The notes beneath the pieces were generated by a model. It worked only from the letters and a program-made list of their open reading frames with translations, was not told where the DNA came from and ran no database searches. Positions 52,414-62,816 of a stretch of DNA of 64,000 nt are shown here, piece after piece. Where the stretch lies: positions 3,694,155-3,758,154 of the forward strand of contig NW_021167080.1 in the NCBI RefSeq assembly GCF_003711515.1, in the 5' to 3' direction. The position numbers and the translations under genes were made by a program. This stretch comes from Sodiomyces alkalinus F11. Its lineage: Eukaryota; Ascomycota; Sordariomycetes; Glomerellales; Plectosphaerellaceae. Within the stretch, counting starts at the first letter, position 1, and each line of letters opens with the position of its first letter.

Positions 52414-55059
52414 CTATAGAGCATAATTTTCCGTGTGAAGGTAGATCTCCTCCAGCTCGTCATCCCCCCAGATCTCCGCCTGCAACCGAGCAACCGTGTT
52501 AGCGACGCCGACGCGCATCGCCGCCGGTCCACACACGAACACGGCCGTCCGACGACCCAAGATGCCACGCCCGTCGGCGCCACCCGTGGCCCACTGCTTA
52601 AGCATGTATCCCAAGTCCGGCCGGCCGTACTCGATGCTCCAGCCGCCGTCAATCTCGTGCGGTACGGGGAATGCCGACCGCATGAGGTTCTTTTGGAACT
52701 CGGTCGGTGTCTCCGGGAAGCCGAAATCGAACCCCGATGGCGGGCCGAACGTGCTCGTCGGCCGCGTCTGGTCTTTCGACGGCCGCGTGTCGAGGTTGCG
52801 GAGGTGGGCGAGCTCGGGCGCCCGTACGGGAAGTTCGGTCGGGGAGTCGCGGTACGGTGTATCGTTGTCGTCGACGTATTCCGGATTCTCGCCCGGCAAC
52901 TTGCGAGGGGAGACTGGCGCATAATTGAAATGCGGTGCGTCTCTGGTATCAAGGGGCGGGAAGTGAAATTCACGCGTCTTCTTTGACTCCCTCTGTTGCT
53001 GCTGCTGCTGCTCACCTTGCTCCACATCGACGTGGTGCTGGTGGCCGTCGCCGCCTCGGTGAAAGGCATCCTCCTGCGCGGCGTAGCGGTCGGTGAACTG
53101 AGAGCCGGTGTGCTGCTGCTGCTGCTGGTGTTGTTGCGATTGTTGCGATTGTTGGAGATACTTCGGGTGTGGAAGGGCCGTAATCCTGTCTTCGTTCTCA
53201 GCGCGGAGCTCGCGCTCGCGTTCTGGATCGCCTTGCGCCTCGGCCTGAATGAGCGCAGAGTTTCGCTTTGACGCGATGCCGGCGACGAAACCATCCAGTC
53301 TGTCGTGGAACATGTGGCCGAGGGCCCTGGAAGCCTGGCGGTCGCCGCCGATCATCTCCTGCCGCTTGCGCACGGCGGACGTGACGAAGAACTTGCACGT
53401 TACGCTCTCAGGAGGCGCCGCTTCTCTGCAGATGCGGAGCTCCTCGCGGAACCAGTCCATGGCCTCGAGGTGCTTGATGGACCAAACGACCACCACTTTC
53501 CTCGTGATGGCCTTGCCATCTCGCATTCGCTTGATGAGGTTAAGCAGCTGCGACATCAAGGCCGTGATCCCTGTGCCGCCGGCGATGAGGATGCACGTGT
53601 CAAAGGCCGCCAAATCTCTCCGCATGCCACCGTAAGGCCCGTCGAGGAAGGCACGGTAGGTGTGGAACGGCCCTTTCTCGATGGCCGTCTCCAGCACGCG
53701 GCGGGTAAAGCCGCCATACGGCCTGAACACGATGACGCAGTCTCTGTACTGGTCGCCGTACTCCGAGGGGAAATCCTCGCTGCACAGCGAGGAAATGGTG
53801 AAGGGGTGGTTCTCAAAGAGAGAAATGCCCGGCATCCGCAGATAGACAAACTGGCCCGGCTTCCATCGCATCTGTGTCGGGATGGTCACCTTCACGGCAT
53901 TCTCCGGAAGGAGGGTAATGGCGGCCTCGTCGCCCACCATGAAGGCCAGGCGCCATGGCTTCAGCCAGTTGAGATTGAAGGCGCGGAGGATGAGACAGAA
54001 GACCCAAATAGCGACCGTGGCCCATAGATAATCCCAAGATGCGAGGTAGTTCTTGCTGTGCCAGAACAGGAGACCCAGATAGGCCATGGCCACGGGGATG
54101 TGGAGGAGGACGAAGGCCTCGTATGCGATCCTCCTGACGAATGGGAGCGAAGCGATGCAGAGCCATGCCAGCGGGACGAGGCAGGCAATGCCGGTTCCAT
54201 AAATGACGCCACTTCCTCCCTCAAACAGGGCCTGAAATACGTCCATGCCACCATCATCCCAAACCGGCTGGACGTAAAACGGAATGGCATGGACCAAGGA
54301 GAGAAAGAGGCAGAGGTAGCCAGCCCATCGATGAAAAACGTTGAGGCGTTCGGGTCCGATGCCGATGACAATAGTCAAGATGTTGGCCTTCGAGCTCGTG
54401 GCAATGATCCAGGGCGTCAGGGCGACCGCGATCATGCCGGCTCTGATGGCGACAGGTGGCGACCCATACTGGATGCTCTGCCAGTATAGGGGTTGCAGCA
54501 AAAAGCAGTATAGGACGGCGAAAAGGGTGGCGATGAAGACGACGGTCAAGACGGCGAGCGAGGAGAAGGTGAAGCGATGTCGTCTCCAGGTGATGTCGGG
54601 AATGGGGCGGTAGAAGACCCAGCGGAAAAGCGCGAGGATGTCATTGAACCAGCCAACAGACGAGAAGTGAGCTTTAGGGCGGAACTGCTTCTCGCCAAGA
54701 CCCTCGTCCTCTGGAAAGAAGTGTTGTGCCATCCGACCGGATCGTAGGGCGGTGGCTCGATCGGGGTCCCTGGCATACAGCTCCTCGTAATGCTTTTCCA
54801 TCTCTTGCTTGTATATGGCCTGGCGAATCTTGTCCTGCCAAAAATGCCAAACCCGTACGAAGATGACGGCCGCCATCAGCGCCAGAGCGAAGAAGGTCCA
54901 TCCTCTCGCATACTTGCCGGACTCGATCCAGGGGTCAACGGTGTTTGCCTCGATCAGGCCGGGTGGGCTGTCAACATCTAGTGGAATATGGATGCGTTTA
55001 TGTAGGCCTGGATGTGTTTGCGCGGCCGCATCTGCCGCATCTCGGAGTTGCAAGGTCAT
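52414..55059 (-). CDS. Ferric reductase (FRE/NOX-like transmembrane flavocytochrome b)
   Basis: A single exon of 881 aa from the ATG at 55059. An N-terminal membrane helix (GWTFFALALMAAVIFVRVWH) is followed by a cytosolic stretch and the six-helix ferric-reductase core. Two HX13H pairs ligate the two haems: from HRWAGY to the His of VHAIPF, and from the LLHIPVAM His to that of FWHSKNY. The FAD domain has KPGQFVYLRMPG and HPFTISS; the NADPH part has ILIAGGTGITALMSQLLNLI and, near the end, FVCGPAAMRVGV. Between the two NADPH elements lies an insertion of about 200 residues rich in Gln, His and Arg (QQSQQSQQHQQQQQH, EQQQQQQRESKK) and likely disordered. The enzyme reduces extracellular Fe3+ or Cu2+ with cytosolic NADPH for metal uptake. 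It is larger than most fungal FRE proteins because of the insertion. Confidence 0.93.
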   Translation of the reverse strand: MTLQLRDAADAAAQTHPGLHKRIHIPLDVDSPPGLIEANTVDPWIESGKYARGWTFFALALMAAVIFVRVWHFWQDKIRQAIYKQEMEKHYEELYARDPDRATALRSGRMAQHFFPEDEGLGEKQFRPKAHFSSVGWFNDILALFRWVFYRPIPDITWRRHRFTFSSLAVLTVVFIATLFAVLYCFLLQPLYWQSIQYGSPPVAIRAGMIAVALTPWIIATSSKANILTIVIGIGPERLNVFHRWAGYLCLFLSLVHAIPFYVQPVWDDGGMDVFQALFEGGSGVIYGTGIACLVPLAWLCIASLPFVRRIAYEAFVLLHIPVAMAYLGLLFWHSKNYLASWDYLWATVAIWVFCLILRAFNLNWLKPWRLAFMVGDEAAITLLPENAVKVTIPTQMRWKPGQFVYLRMPGISLFENHPFTISSLCSEDFPSEYGDQYRDCVIVFRPYGGFTRRVLETAIEKGPFHTYRAFLDGPYGGMRRDLAAFDTCILIAGGTGITALMSQLLNLIKRMRDGKAITRKVVVVWSIKHLEAMDWFREELRICREAAPPESVTCKFFVTSAVRKRQEMIGGDRQASRALGHMFHDRLDGFVAGIASKRNSALIQAEAQGDPERERELRAENEDRITALPHPKYLQQSQQSQQHQQQQQHTGSQFTDRYAAQEDAFHRGGDGHQHHVDVEQGEQQQQQQRESKKTREFHFPPLDTRDAPHFNYAPVSPRKLPGENPEYVDDNDTPYRDSPTELPVRAPELAHLRNLDTRPSKDQTRPTSTFGPPSGFDFGFPETPTEFQKNLMRSAFPVPHEIDGGWSIEYGRPDLGYMLKQWATGGADGRGILGRRTAVFVCGPAAMRVGVANTVARLQAEIWGDDELEEIYLHTENYAL

Positions 55060-58000
55060 TTTCGCTGAAGCGACAGAGCTCTGGAGAGAGAGAGAGAGAG
55101 AGAGCTCTTTCAAGGCGACGATGCGCGATGGTACGGGAAACTATGGTACCATGAAGTCCGTCGAATATGCCGCAAACGCAGGTGATGCTCTGTTTCCGTC
55201 GCCGGGTTCTGCCCGTTATACAGGGCCTCTGCGCGAGACGAAGCCGGTTTTCCGCCCGAGTTTCAGTCGTACCGCCTGCTCAACACCTTTTCATAGGGGT
55301 GGGTTGTATGGCCGCCGTGTATCCGGGTTGAAGCTTTTGATTGACGGAGGGAAAACGCAGTGGTTGTGGTAAGACGCTCGCCGGGCTGACTACCCCTTAG
55401 TGTACGACGTGGAGATGGCTATGATTGGGAGTAATACGATCATAAACTCAGGATGAGGCGAGACAGATCAAGGCGTGGTGCTCCTCAAATTGGGGGCGGT
55501 TGGATATATGGGGCCACAGGAAGCTTGGGGAGCAGAGACGTGAGTTTGTAACAGGCAGTGGGTCGAACAATAGATGGACTCCTCGTCTAGGTAATGGGCT
55601 GGGCTATCGTTGATGAGGTGTGGGACGGTGCGTGATATGCAAGATGCGTGTGCGTGCGTGGGCGTGGGCGTGGGCGTGGGTGTGGGTGTGGGTGTTGGGG
55701 GCTGCTGGCGTGAAAATCGACGAGTCAAATCAGAAGATAGGAGAGAACACCTTCCCCGCGCAGTTGTTCAAGGCCGAAGCTGTGAAGGAAAGTATATGGG
55801 AGGCGCTGAGTGCTGCGGTTGGTCGGGCTTTTCATTAATACTGACTGGTTGTCAAGATACTCGTCCGGCCGGGATGTGGCCGGGTCGAATAGCGAGGCAG
55901 AATGAGAGGCAGGACTTGGATTTTTTGGGACTGAAAGTGTGCGGTGGCTGGCCATGCATGCAGGGCGAGGCATGCAAGCTTCTCCCCGGTAAAGGCTCGG
56001 CAGAGACAGCAAGCACTCACGGTCAAGGATGGGGAGTTGTTTACCGCCAAGAGCGAAAGGTGTGAAAGGTGATTCAAAGCCTGCGTTTGCAGATTCTTGT
56101 CCACTGATGTCGGATGGCGAAATGGCTCACATTATTGGGAAAGAGGGGGGACCTGGGTAGGGGAGTGATCCCAGTCGCCTGGTTGACGCGAGTGACGAGG
56201 TGAATAGCTTAGCGAAAATAGTGTCTTGGGCGTAGGGATAGACGGAATCTTCGTGGCGCTCTTCTCTCCTTTCTCCAGTGTTGACGATCAACGAGAACAA
56301 ACACGGGGGAAGAGAGAGAGGAGGGTGCCGTCGCCGAGAGAAACGACGAGCTTCCTTGGACATCTTCTCTATGTATCCCTAGTCAATGCTGGACCGGGCC
56401 GGTCAAATGTGGTCAGCCCGTGACCCGCAAGACTGCAGCTGCGGGGATACCAACTAACAGACAAGACTTACGTCCCCGGAGAGCTATCAAAGCTTGGGTG
56501 AACATCAACAACCCATGGCTGAGCGGTATTGGGGAGAAGAAGAGATTGGAGAAAATGATTGGCTTTACGCGCATTGTGAGGCGGCGAAGAAGATGGTTGG
56601 GGATGGTCATGATCGCGGTTGTGATTCGCAGAAATGACAGGTGGATAGGTGAGCGGGACAAGGGACCCCGGAAGATTGATGCAGAAGATCAAGAGAGCAC
56701 AAGTGCGGGCGGCAAAACGAAGCTCGCGATTCGCCGACTGGCCCTCTACCCATGCATGGTCTGTCCTCGGTCGGTACCTGCTTGAATGCCGCGAGCCAAG
56801 CACCAGTTAGCCAGCCAGTGGCGAAGACGAAGCGCCGTGGGTGTTACCGTCGATGGTTTATTCCGCAATTTCATTTCTTTTTCTTTTTCTTTTCTTTTTT
56901 CTTCTTCATATTTCTCGTTCTTTTCTCTTCTCTCATCGCTTCTTGGTTGCTGGTGGAGCGATAACGAGGACGTGCCTTGTCTTCAAGCGACCTGCAAGAT
57001 GAGGTTCAACATTCAACAGATACGGCTCATACTCTACCTATCCGTACGAAGTATTGGTACTGGAGATTTGGATGTGTTTGACAGTGACCTCTTGGATGCC
57101 AAAGAGGTTCGAACGCCTGGAGGTTTATCCCAAAGTCGATGCTTTCCTTCATCTCCACACCTCTGTGTATGTACGTTGTATGTACGAAGTACGCACAGAT
57201 ACAAAATAACGAAACCCCGGTCGTCACTCGACCGGCGAATGTATGTATGTATCCATGGAGATCCGTTGAAGATCGTTGGGGGCGGGTCGTTTGAGCAGAG
57301 ACACCTGCCTGAGCGGATGCTCGGAAGATACTGCCTTGGCCGCATTACAACGTACAGTAGAATTTCATGTTGGGAAAGAAAAGAGAATATGGGGAAACCT
57401 TGCCATCACCTGTCGATGCAATGAAATGAACACGAACCAAAGGGCCATCCAGGATTGGAATCATTGGATACGACGTTCTGAAATGAGCATGCTATCTCGA
57501 AGTTTCCTCATTGCGTCGATCTCGTCTCGATAGGGATATGACTGGGGGGTCTCCGGGCATATATGTCTACCTTATCCAGGCCGCCCGATATGTGACCGTG
57601 TGGTAACAGTACAGCCATGGGTTAGATGGGTTAGGTACACGGGCACTCCGTCCGCACTTGGAGATGAGATTGTGGGATGCTGGTTTGAGTACCGTGTACG
57701 GGTCTGTCTGGCATGGGCAAGCTGAGCGTCGGTGAAATAAGCCATGAATGAAGATGGAGAAACGAGAAAAATAGGAAAAGGGCAAATAGGCTGTTCAATG
57801 AAGAGATGACGCGGTAAGTTATGAAGTAAGGTACCTTACGTTGTAGTAGCCGTGTCTGGGGGTGATAATAGACTAGAGGAAGGATCCACCCTCGCACTTT
57901 CCTCAGCATCTCCCCACCTTCCGTGAGGGTAGACGGGCAAGAAGGAAAGTGAGAGGGACGAGGCTGCGAAAAAGAGCTCGTCTCTCATTGGCTAAACCTA

Positions 58001-58291
58001 TTCCGAATAATTAGTGTACCCCACGAGGCTGAAGATGCAGCAACGGACGGGGGGGGAGAAAAAAAAGAGGTGCAAAAATTAAGTCAAAATAAGCATGTTG
58101 GATCAAACACCCATCCCATCGGCATCAAGCTTCGTCCTCTCCCCGCAACTACCACGGAAATAATATACTTATATTCCGTTCGGAACTCCCAATACGATTG
58201 TCAATGCGTCAGGCTTGACGCAGTGGAATCTTGTCAACAGCTCTTCCCTCCTGCGTTACCCGCTTATCGTCTCCCTTCTCCGACAAAAGTC
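55060..58291. promoter_or_regulatory. Long divergent intergenic region, no gene seen
   Basis: 3.2 kb between the starts of the ferric reductase (-) and RRP43 (+). It contains an (AG)n run at about 55084-55103 just upstream of the reductase start, a GTGGGC tandem repeat (55658-55694), T-rich runs (56876-56935), GTATGTACG-type words (57170-57260), a GTAAGGTACCTTAC palindrome (57827-57840) and ATTGG, an inverted CCAAT, at 57987. Many short frames occur, none with family features or a convincing splice chain. Confidence 0.5.
55646..55700. repeat. GTGGGC/GTGGGT tandem repeat
   Basis: Hexamer units TGGGCG and TGGGTG repeat about six times between 55658 and 55694, preceded by GCGTGTGCGTGC. A simple GT-rich minisatellite in a gene-free region. 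Confidence 0.85.
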
Positions 58292-59338
58292 ATGGCTACT
58301 CCCAAAGGATTACCTCGGGAGACCTTCGCCAAGCTCACCCCCCATCCCTACCTCCTCGCAAATCTTAAACCCGAATCGCCATCAGTCAAACCCAGCCGGA
58401 GTAACGGTCGTGCCCCTGGGGAGGCTCGACCTGCCAGTTCCAACACCTCGTCCCTCACGCACGCTCATGGCAGCGCTCTAGTCCGAGTCGGCGACAATAC
58501 CGTCATCTGCGGTGTCCGCGGCGAAATCCTGCCCGTCGGCAACATACCCAACTACCGCCCTTCGGAAGGCGACTCTGCCGAGGAGCTCTTGGATTACGAC
58601 CTCCTCGTGCCGAACATTGAGCTATCCACCGGTTCCGCCCCCGAATTCCTGCCCGGCGGTCCGCCCACCACTCTCGCACAAACCCTCAGCGCGCGGGTGT
58701 TCTCGCTACTCCACTCATCCAAACTCATCACCGCAGACGACTTGAGGATATGGCACACTCGGCCTACAGAAGACGCGGATGCGATCGTTGCTACGGGTAC
58801 GGGGGACGACGACGGCGAGGATACGAACATGATGGCCACGGACGAGGAGGAAGAAAAAGGGCAGGGCGAAAAGGTCGTCATCGCATACTGGGTTCTCTAC
58901 ATCGACATCTTCTTCCTTTCCTTCGACGGCAACCCCTTCGATGTCGCCTGGATCTCCATGCTCGCCGCTCTCGGGAACACCAAACTACCCGCTGCCCGGT
59001 GGGATGCCGACCGGGAAATGGTCATCTGCACACGCGCCGAGCAGAAGCCGCTGAGCCTGTCGGGCTTCCCCATTCCCTGCACGGCCGTGGTGTTCACTGG
59101 CAAGGACACGGAGAAAACCCCGGCGGATGACGAGTTCTGGGTCCTCGTCGACCCCGATCGGCTGGAGGAGACGCTATGCGATGAGACCATCACGGTTGTC
59201 GTGGACAAGACTTCGGGCACGACCAAGCTGTTGTCGATATCCAAGCATGGCGGCACGGCGTTGCAGCCTGATCTTATCAAGAACTTTGTCAAGGTGGCCG
59301 AGCAGAGGTGGGAAGAGCTTCGTCGTGTCCTTGCCTGA
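58292..59338 (+). CDS. RRP43: RNA exosome core subunit Rrp43 (RNase PH fold)
   Basis: A single exon of 348 aa from the ATG at 58292 (frame open further upstream without good features). The start (RETFAKLTPHPYLLANLKPE) is the conserved entry of exosome PH-ring subunits. RNase-PH blocks follow: GSALVRVGDNTVICGVRGEI, LDYDLLVPNIELS, VLYIDIFFLSFDGNPFDVAW and FWVLVDPDRLEE. The subunit is one of six RNase-PH-like proteins in the inactive ring of the exosome, in nucleus and cytoplasm, which guides RNA to Rrp44 and Rrp6. Catalytic RNase PH residues are not expected. An acidic loop at about residues 171-194 (DDDGEDTNMMATDEEEEKGQ) interrupts the fold. Rrp45 and Rrp42 are the alternatives; the PHPYLLANL start and pattern favour Rrp43, moderately. 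Confidence 0.85.
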   Translation: MATPKGLPRETFAKLTPHPYLLANLKPESPSVKPSRSNGRAPGEARPASSNTSSLTHAHGSALVRVGDNTVICGVRGEILPVGNIPNYRPSEGDSAEELLDYDLLVPNIELSTGSAPEFLPGGPPTTLAQTLSARVFSLLHSSKLITADDLRIWHTRPTEDADAIVATGTGDDDGEDTNMMATDEEEEKGQGEKVVIAYWVLYIDIFFLSFDGNPFDVAWISMLAALGNTKLPAARWDADREMVICTRAEQKPLSLSGFPIPCTAVVFTGKDTEKTPADDEFWVLVDPDRLEETLCDETITVVVDKTSGTTKLLSISKHGGTALQPDLIKNFVKVAEQRWEELRRVLA

Positions 59339-59859
59339 AAGGAGAAATATGTGATACCCATAAAGACAAACCATGAAACAAGTTAAAAAAAAAAAAAAAA
59401 AAAAACCTCCTTGGCTAGAAGTCATATGATGCTCATCTCTACCCAAACTATCCTCGTAGACGGAAAAATACGAGGCTTGTATTGGTTTTGCGGCCAGAGA
59501 GTAGCCCTGTGGCCTGCATGGGAAAGGAACGGCTCATGGGACGTCTCCCCGGCTCGGCATTCGTGTGTTGGTGCCACAGAGGCCGGTTTCTAATTCCTCC
59601 CTATAAAACGCAAGCTTTCGAACTCCTTCAATAAGTAATTACAGTCTTCCAGGTTGTTATTACCAGGTTGTGCTGACTCATACAAGCAGACATGGTTGCA
59701 ACGTGAGCACGCGCCGAGAACTTCAATTCAAATCTCGACAAATACAATACCGTCGACAGCATCGTGCGGAACTTGCGCCTACTAACAAGCCCAAAGTGAA
59801 ATATTGCGTCCAAAGGAAAGAAAAAGAAAGAAAAAAAAATGACGGTGTGGCCATAGCAA
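59339..59859. other. Intergenic region with a long A-tract
   Basis: 521 bp after RRP43. An A-tract of about 22 lies at 59384-59405, just 50 bp after the stop codon. Otherwise nothing is recognised. Confidence 0.5.
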
Positions 59860-61075
59860 CGGGCGCCGCTGGTTTGGACGGAACCTGCTCCAGGTTCTCC
59901 GGCGGCCTTTCGAGAGGACGAGTTCGTCTCGCTCTGGTACGAAATATACGCTTTAGTGTTCAAGCTCAACTTCTAGGGACGCGAGGACGTGGTGTTTCCG
60001 TCGGCAGATACGGGGAGGCACGCGAATCTGGATCGTCAACGTCTCCTCGTCGAGATAGAGATAAGCCCCGAAGCCGTCTCCCTCGTCGAGCGGCTACCCT
60101 ATCCCCGAAACGGGAGCTACCGACGCATACGCATCCACTACGAAGCCGACACCATAAACTACCTGGACGAGTTCGACATCAAGGACTATCGCGACCCGCA
60201 CGACATAGCATAATACTCTACCCAGGCTAGCAGCATGAACGGCCGTAGCTACCTGCTGCCACAGGATATCGCCCTTGCTCGTCCTGATGAGAGCGATGGC
60301 ATCGCTTGGATCCTGGACCTCAAGTATAGTACGTCTAGGCGGCCCACCCCCGGATTCTTTTTTTCTCTGTCATTTTGGTGGCTATATATATTCTATACTG
60401 CTGCTTCTAAAGGCATTCGATCCTGTCCTGTCCTGTCCTGACCGAGCCGTCCCCGCTAGACGCCTTCCGATTTATCCGCGGTTGTACTGAAGCACCCGGG
60501 AGAGGCCTTGACGGTGTCCCGTTCGATTTCCCTGTCCAGAGGCCTGATAACCCGGATCACTATAGAAACTGGCCGACGTACCACGCGCCAACCGTCCTGA
60601 GAGTATAGGTTCAGGCCCTCCTGAGTCTCGAGATAGTCCTAGCCTCCGTCCATAGGGCCTCCTGGTGCTTTTCGTCCGTAAGTACCAAATAACCTACCTA
60701 CATAACACAGCTTCTCCCCCCCGCCCCCTGGCCCTTAATACCATATATACGTACTATACTTAACACCCACCACCACTAATAGGGCATCGAGGGTTAGGTG
60801 ATTAGCTAAGCCCTGCGAAAGTACGGCTGGCCGGCCGCGTTTCGCGAGGAAGATTGGGCTCGGGACTCGGAGCAGATTTACCGCGCTGCCTTCGACGTGG
60901 AGGAGCGTTACGAGAGGTCTTTTAATTTATATAAGTTCGGTCGGGATAGAGACGAGGTCCTTACTTGGTGGCGGGAGGACCCCGACCTTATCCTAGACGT
61001 TACGCTGGATCCGCCGGCATAGTATTAGGAGGGGGTAACCGATCAATATGGTTCATATCGAAGCCATGAATTCAT

Positions 61076-61108
<33 letters not shown>

Positions 61109-62050
61109 TGGTTGTGTTGACAGCGCCTGGACCGAACAGACTTGGGCCAATATGGTCCGTAATTACGACCTTCGCGGAGAGGATGCCGTGATTATTCCGT
61201 TCCAGAACCTCACCGAAATTGAGCTCTAAGTCAGTTGAGAGCTTCTCGATATATTATATCCTACCTTGGTCGGGGTTGACACGGAGATCCACGGATCTAT
61301 GCTAATCTTATATCCTCCGTAAAAAAAAAGCCCTAGAGATAATAGCCCGGGCATCGACTAGGACCTATGCCCTAGTACGGCTACTATTCCCGGTGATAGC
61401 GAGGATATAATCTAGGAGTTCGCGTAAAAGGTATCACTCCCGATAGCGTGTATCCGCAGCTTTAACCCGACCGAGTACTACGGGCCGGAGTCCCTTCGAG
61501 GTGCACGCCTCTGCCTACCCCTGACCTGCGAGGCCGCTATCGTTAACGGGATCACGAACGTGCAGGACTTTATAGAGAAGAAGCTCGAAAACGTCTCTAT
61601 ATAGTAGTTCCTCGAGTGGAATAAGTGTCTTTACCGGTCTAGTATACTCCTGAAGCACGACACGGTCTGCCTCGGCCCGTATAGGGGCAGGTTCACGCCG
61701 ACGATGACTAGGGTCGCCACGTTGACCGTTTTCACCACAACCGCGTGAGTCTTTCATTTCCGTTCTTCTTCTCGCTCAGCTTTATACCTTAATACTTTAT
61801 CAGGAACAAGAGATAATCTGATTAAGTATTTAATTCCGTTGAAAAGAACCCCGGATCCCACGGCTCGCCCGCGTCTATAAACTATTCGTAACTGCGGATT
61901 ATTCTATATCATCACTAAGACCGACACGTGTGCCCAGCTATCCCTGCGGTACAGGGTAACCGTTCATAAACTCAGGAGTAAGCCAAACTTCCCGCGTGGT
62001 GCCCTCGCGAGGAGCAGCGTAGAGAGTAAAGTCTGCTAAACACGAGGGCA
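59860..62050 (+). pseudogene. Decayed multi-exon gene with RIP-like premature stops, family unknown
   Basis: A chain of coding segments keeps one frame over long distances but is cut by stops. Segment 1 (about 59862-60330) includes AAFREDEFVSLWYEIYALVF, a TAG at 59974, LVEIEISPEAVSLVERLPYP, a TAA at 60211, and SYLLPQDIALARPDESDG. After a GTACGT donor and a CTAG acceptor near 60459, segment 2 includes FRFIRGCTEAPGRGLDGVPF and NWPTYHAPTVLRV, then a TAG, then VQALLSLEIVLASVHRA up to a GTAAGT donor near 60679. Segment 3 (60783 on) includes WPAAFREEDWARDSEQIYRA and DRDEVLTWWREDPDLILDV, with TAG and TAA stops. Later segments include WTEQTWANMVRNYDLRGEDA and VNGITNVQDFIEKKLENVSI followed by TAG TAG. 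Nearly every stop is TAG or TAA, as expected from CAG/CAA changed by C-to-T. I do not recognise the family. It is dead or very badly damaged. Confidence 0.7.
61076..61108. repeat. (CT)n(AT)n microsatellite
   Basis: About 11 CT units followed by five AT units inside the pseudogene, probably in a former intron. Confidence 0.9.
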
Positions 62051-62816
62051 CGTGCAGACATAAACCCGACCATCGACAGCGAGTGTACTAACTTAGCCGT
62101 CGGCCGATCATACTGGTAAGCCTGAGCGTTGTGTACCGGGGAAACGTTCAAAGTCGTCTGACTCTTTTCTTCTTCATTTTCTTAAGCGTTGCTCCCGTGA
62201 ACGGGACCGAGGTGCCAGACGTGACGACCACATATACGCCGCTCACACAATTACCAAGCACAGCTAGCAGTAGCGGTACACCTCAGTAGAGGACGGTAGG
62301 TAGCTTGCTACATAGGTAGTGCGTGCTGCTCAATGCGTCCAGTTTCCTATACGGAGGACAACTCGCTTCACAAGACAGCATTGAATATGAAATTATGTAT
62401 TCCTCACTTCGAGCCACCTTTTCAGACGTTATTCGAAGGCAGTAGATACTGGAGGAACGAGAGTTTTGTCTACCACTCAACCAGGGAATGTCTAATGAAA
62501 GACCCCCATCGATTCCACACGTCTGTATAAGTGACGCGCAGTAGATGTTGAGCGGATGGTTGTAGAAGAGAAGAAGAATCCAAGCGAAGTGGAAATCAGA
62601 AGCAGATTTTGTAGGGGTCCGTGCGGATTTACGGACAGTCGTAAAGCATACTGTGTTTGTGTTACATAAGCACTACATAAGCACTGACCGCAAACCTGGT
62701 CAAAGCTCCACTCCACTCGTGTAACAAATTCCCCATCACCCACTTGAAGGAATTATTTTCAACTCTTGTCACTTCCTCCCTCTACCTTCGAGTCTCTTCC
62801 CTTCTTTCTTCTCGCC
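62051..62816. promoter_or_regulatory. Intergenic region upstream of the Rab escort protein gene
   Basis: 766 bp. The left part may still hold remnants of the pseudogene. The last ~60 bp before the next start are C/T-rich (CACTTCCTCCCTCTACCTTC). No gene is seen. Confidence 0.5.

Noticed and set aside
56127..57785. Several 60-210-aa frames on both strands
   Set aside because: Mutually overlapping, low-complexity or Arg-rich, without splice signals or family features.
59860..62050. Reassigned stop codons (TAG/TAA read as Gln)
   Set aside because: All other genes here use TAG and TAA as ordinary stops and the effect is confined to one locus, so local mutation is the simpler reading.
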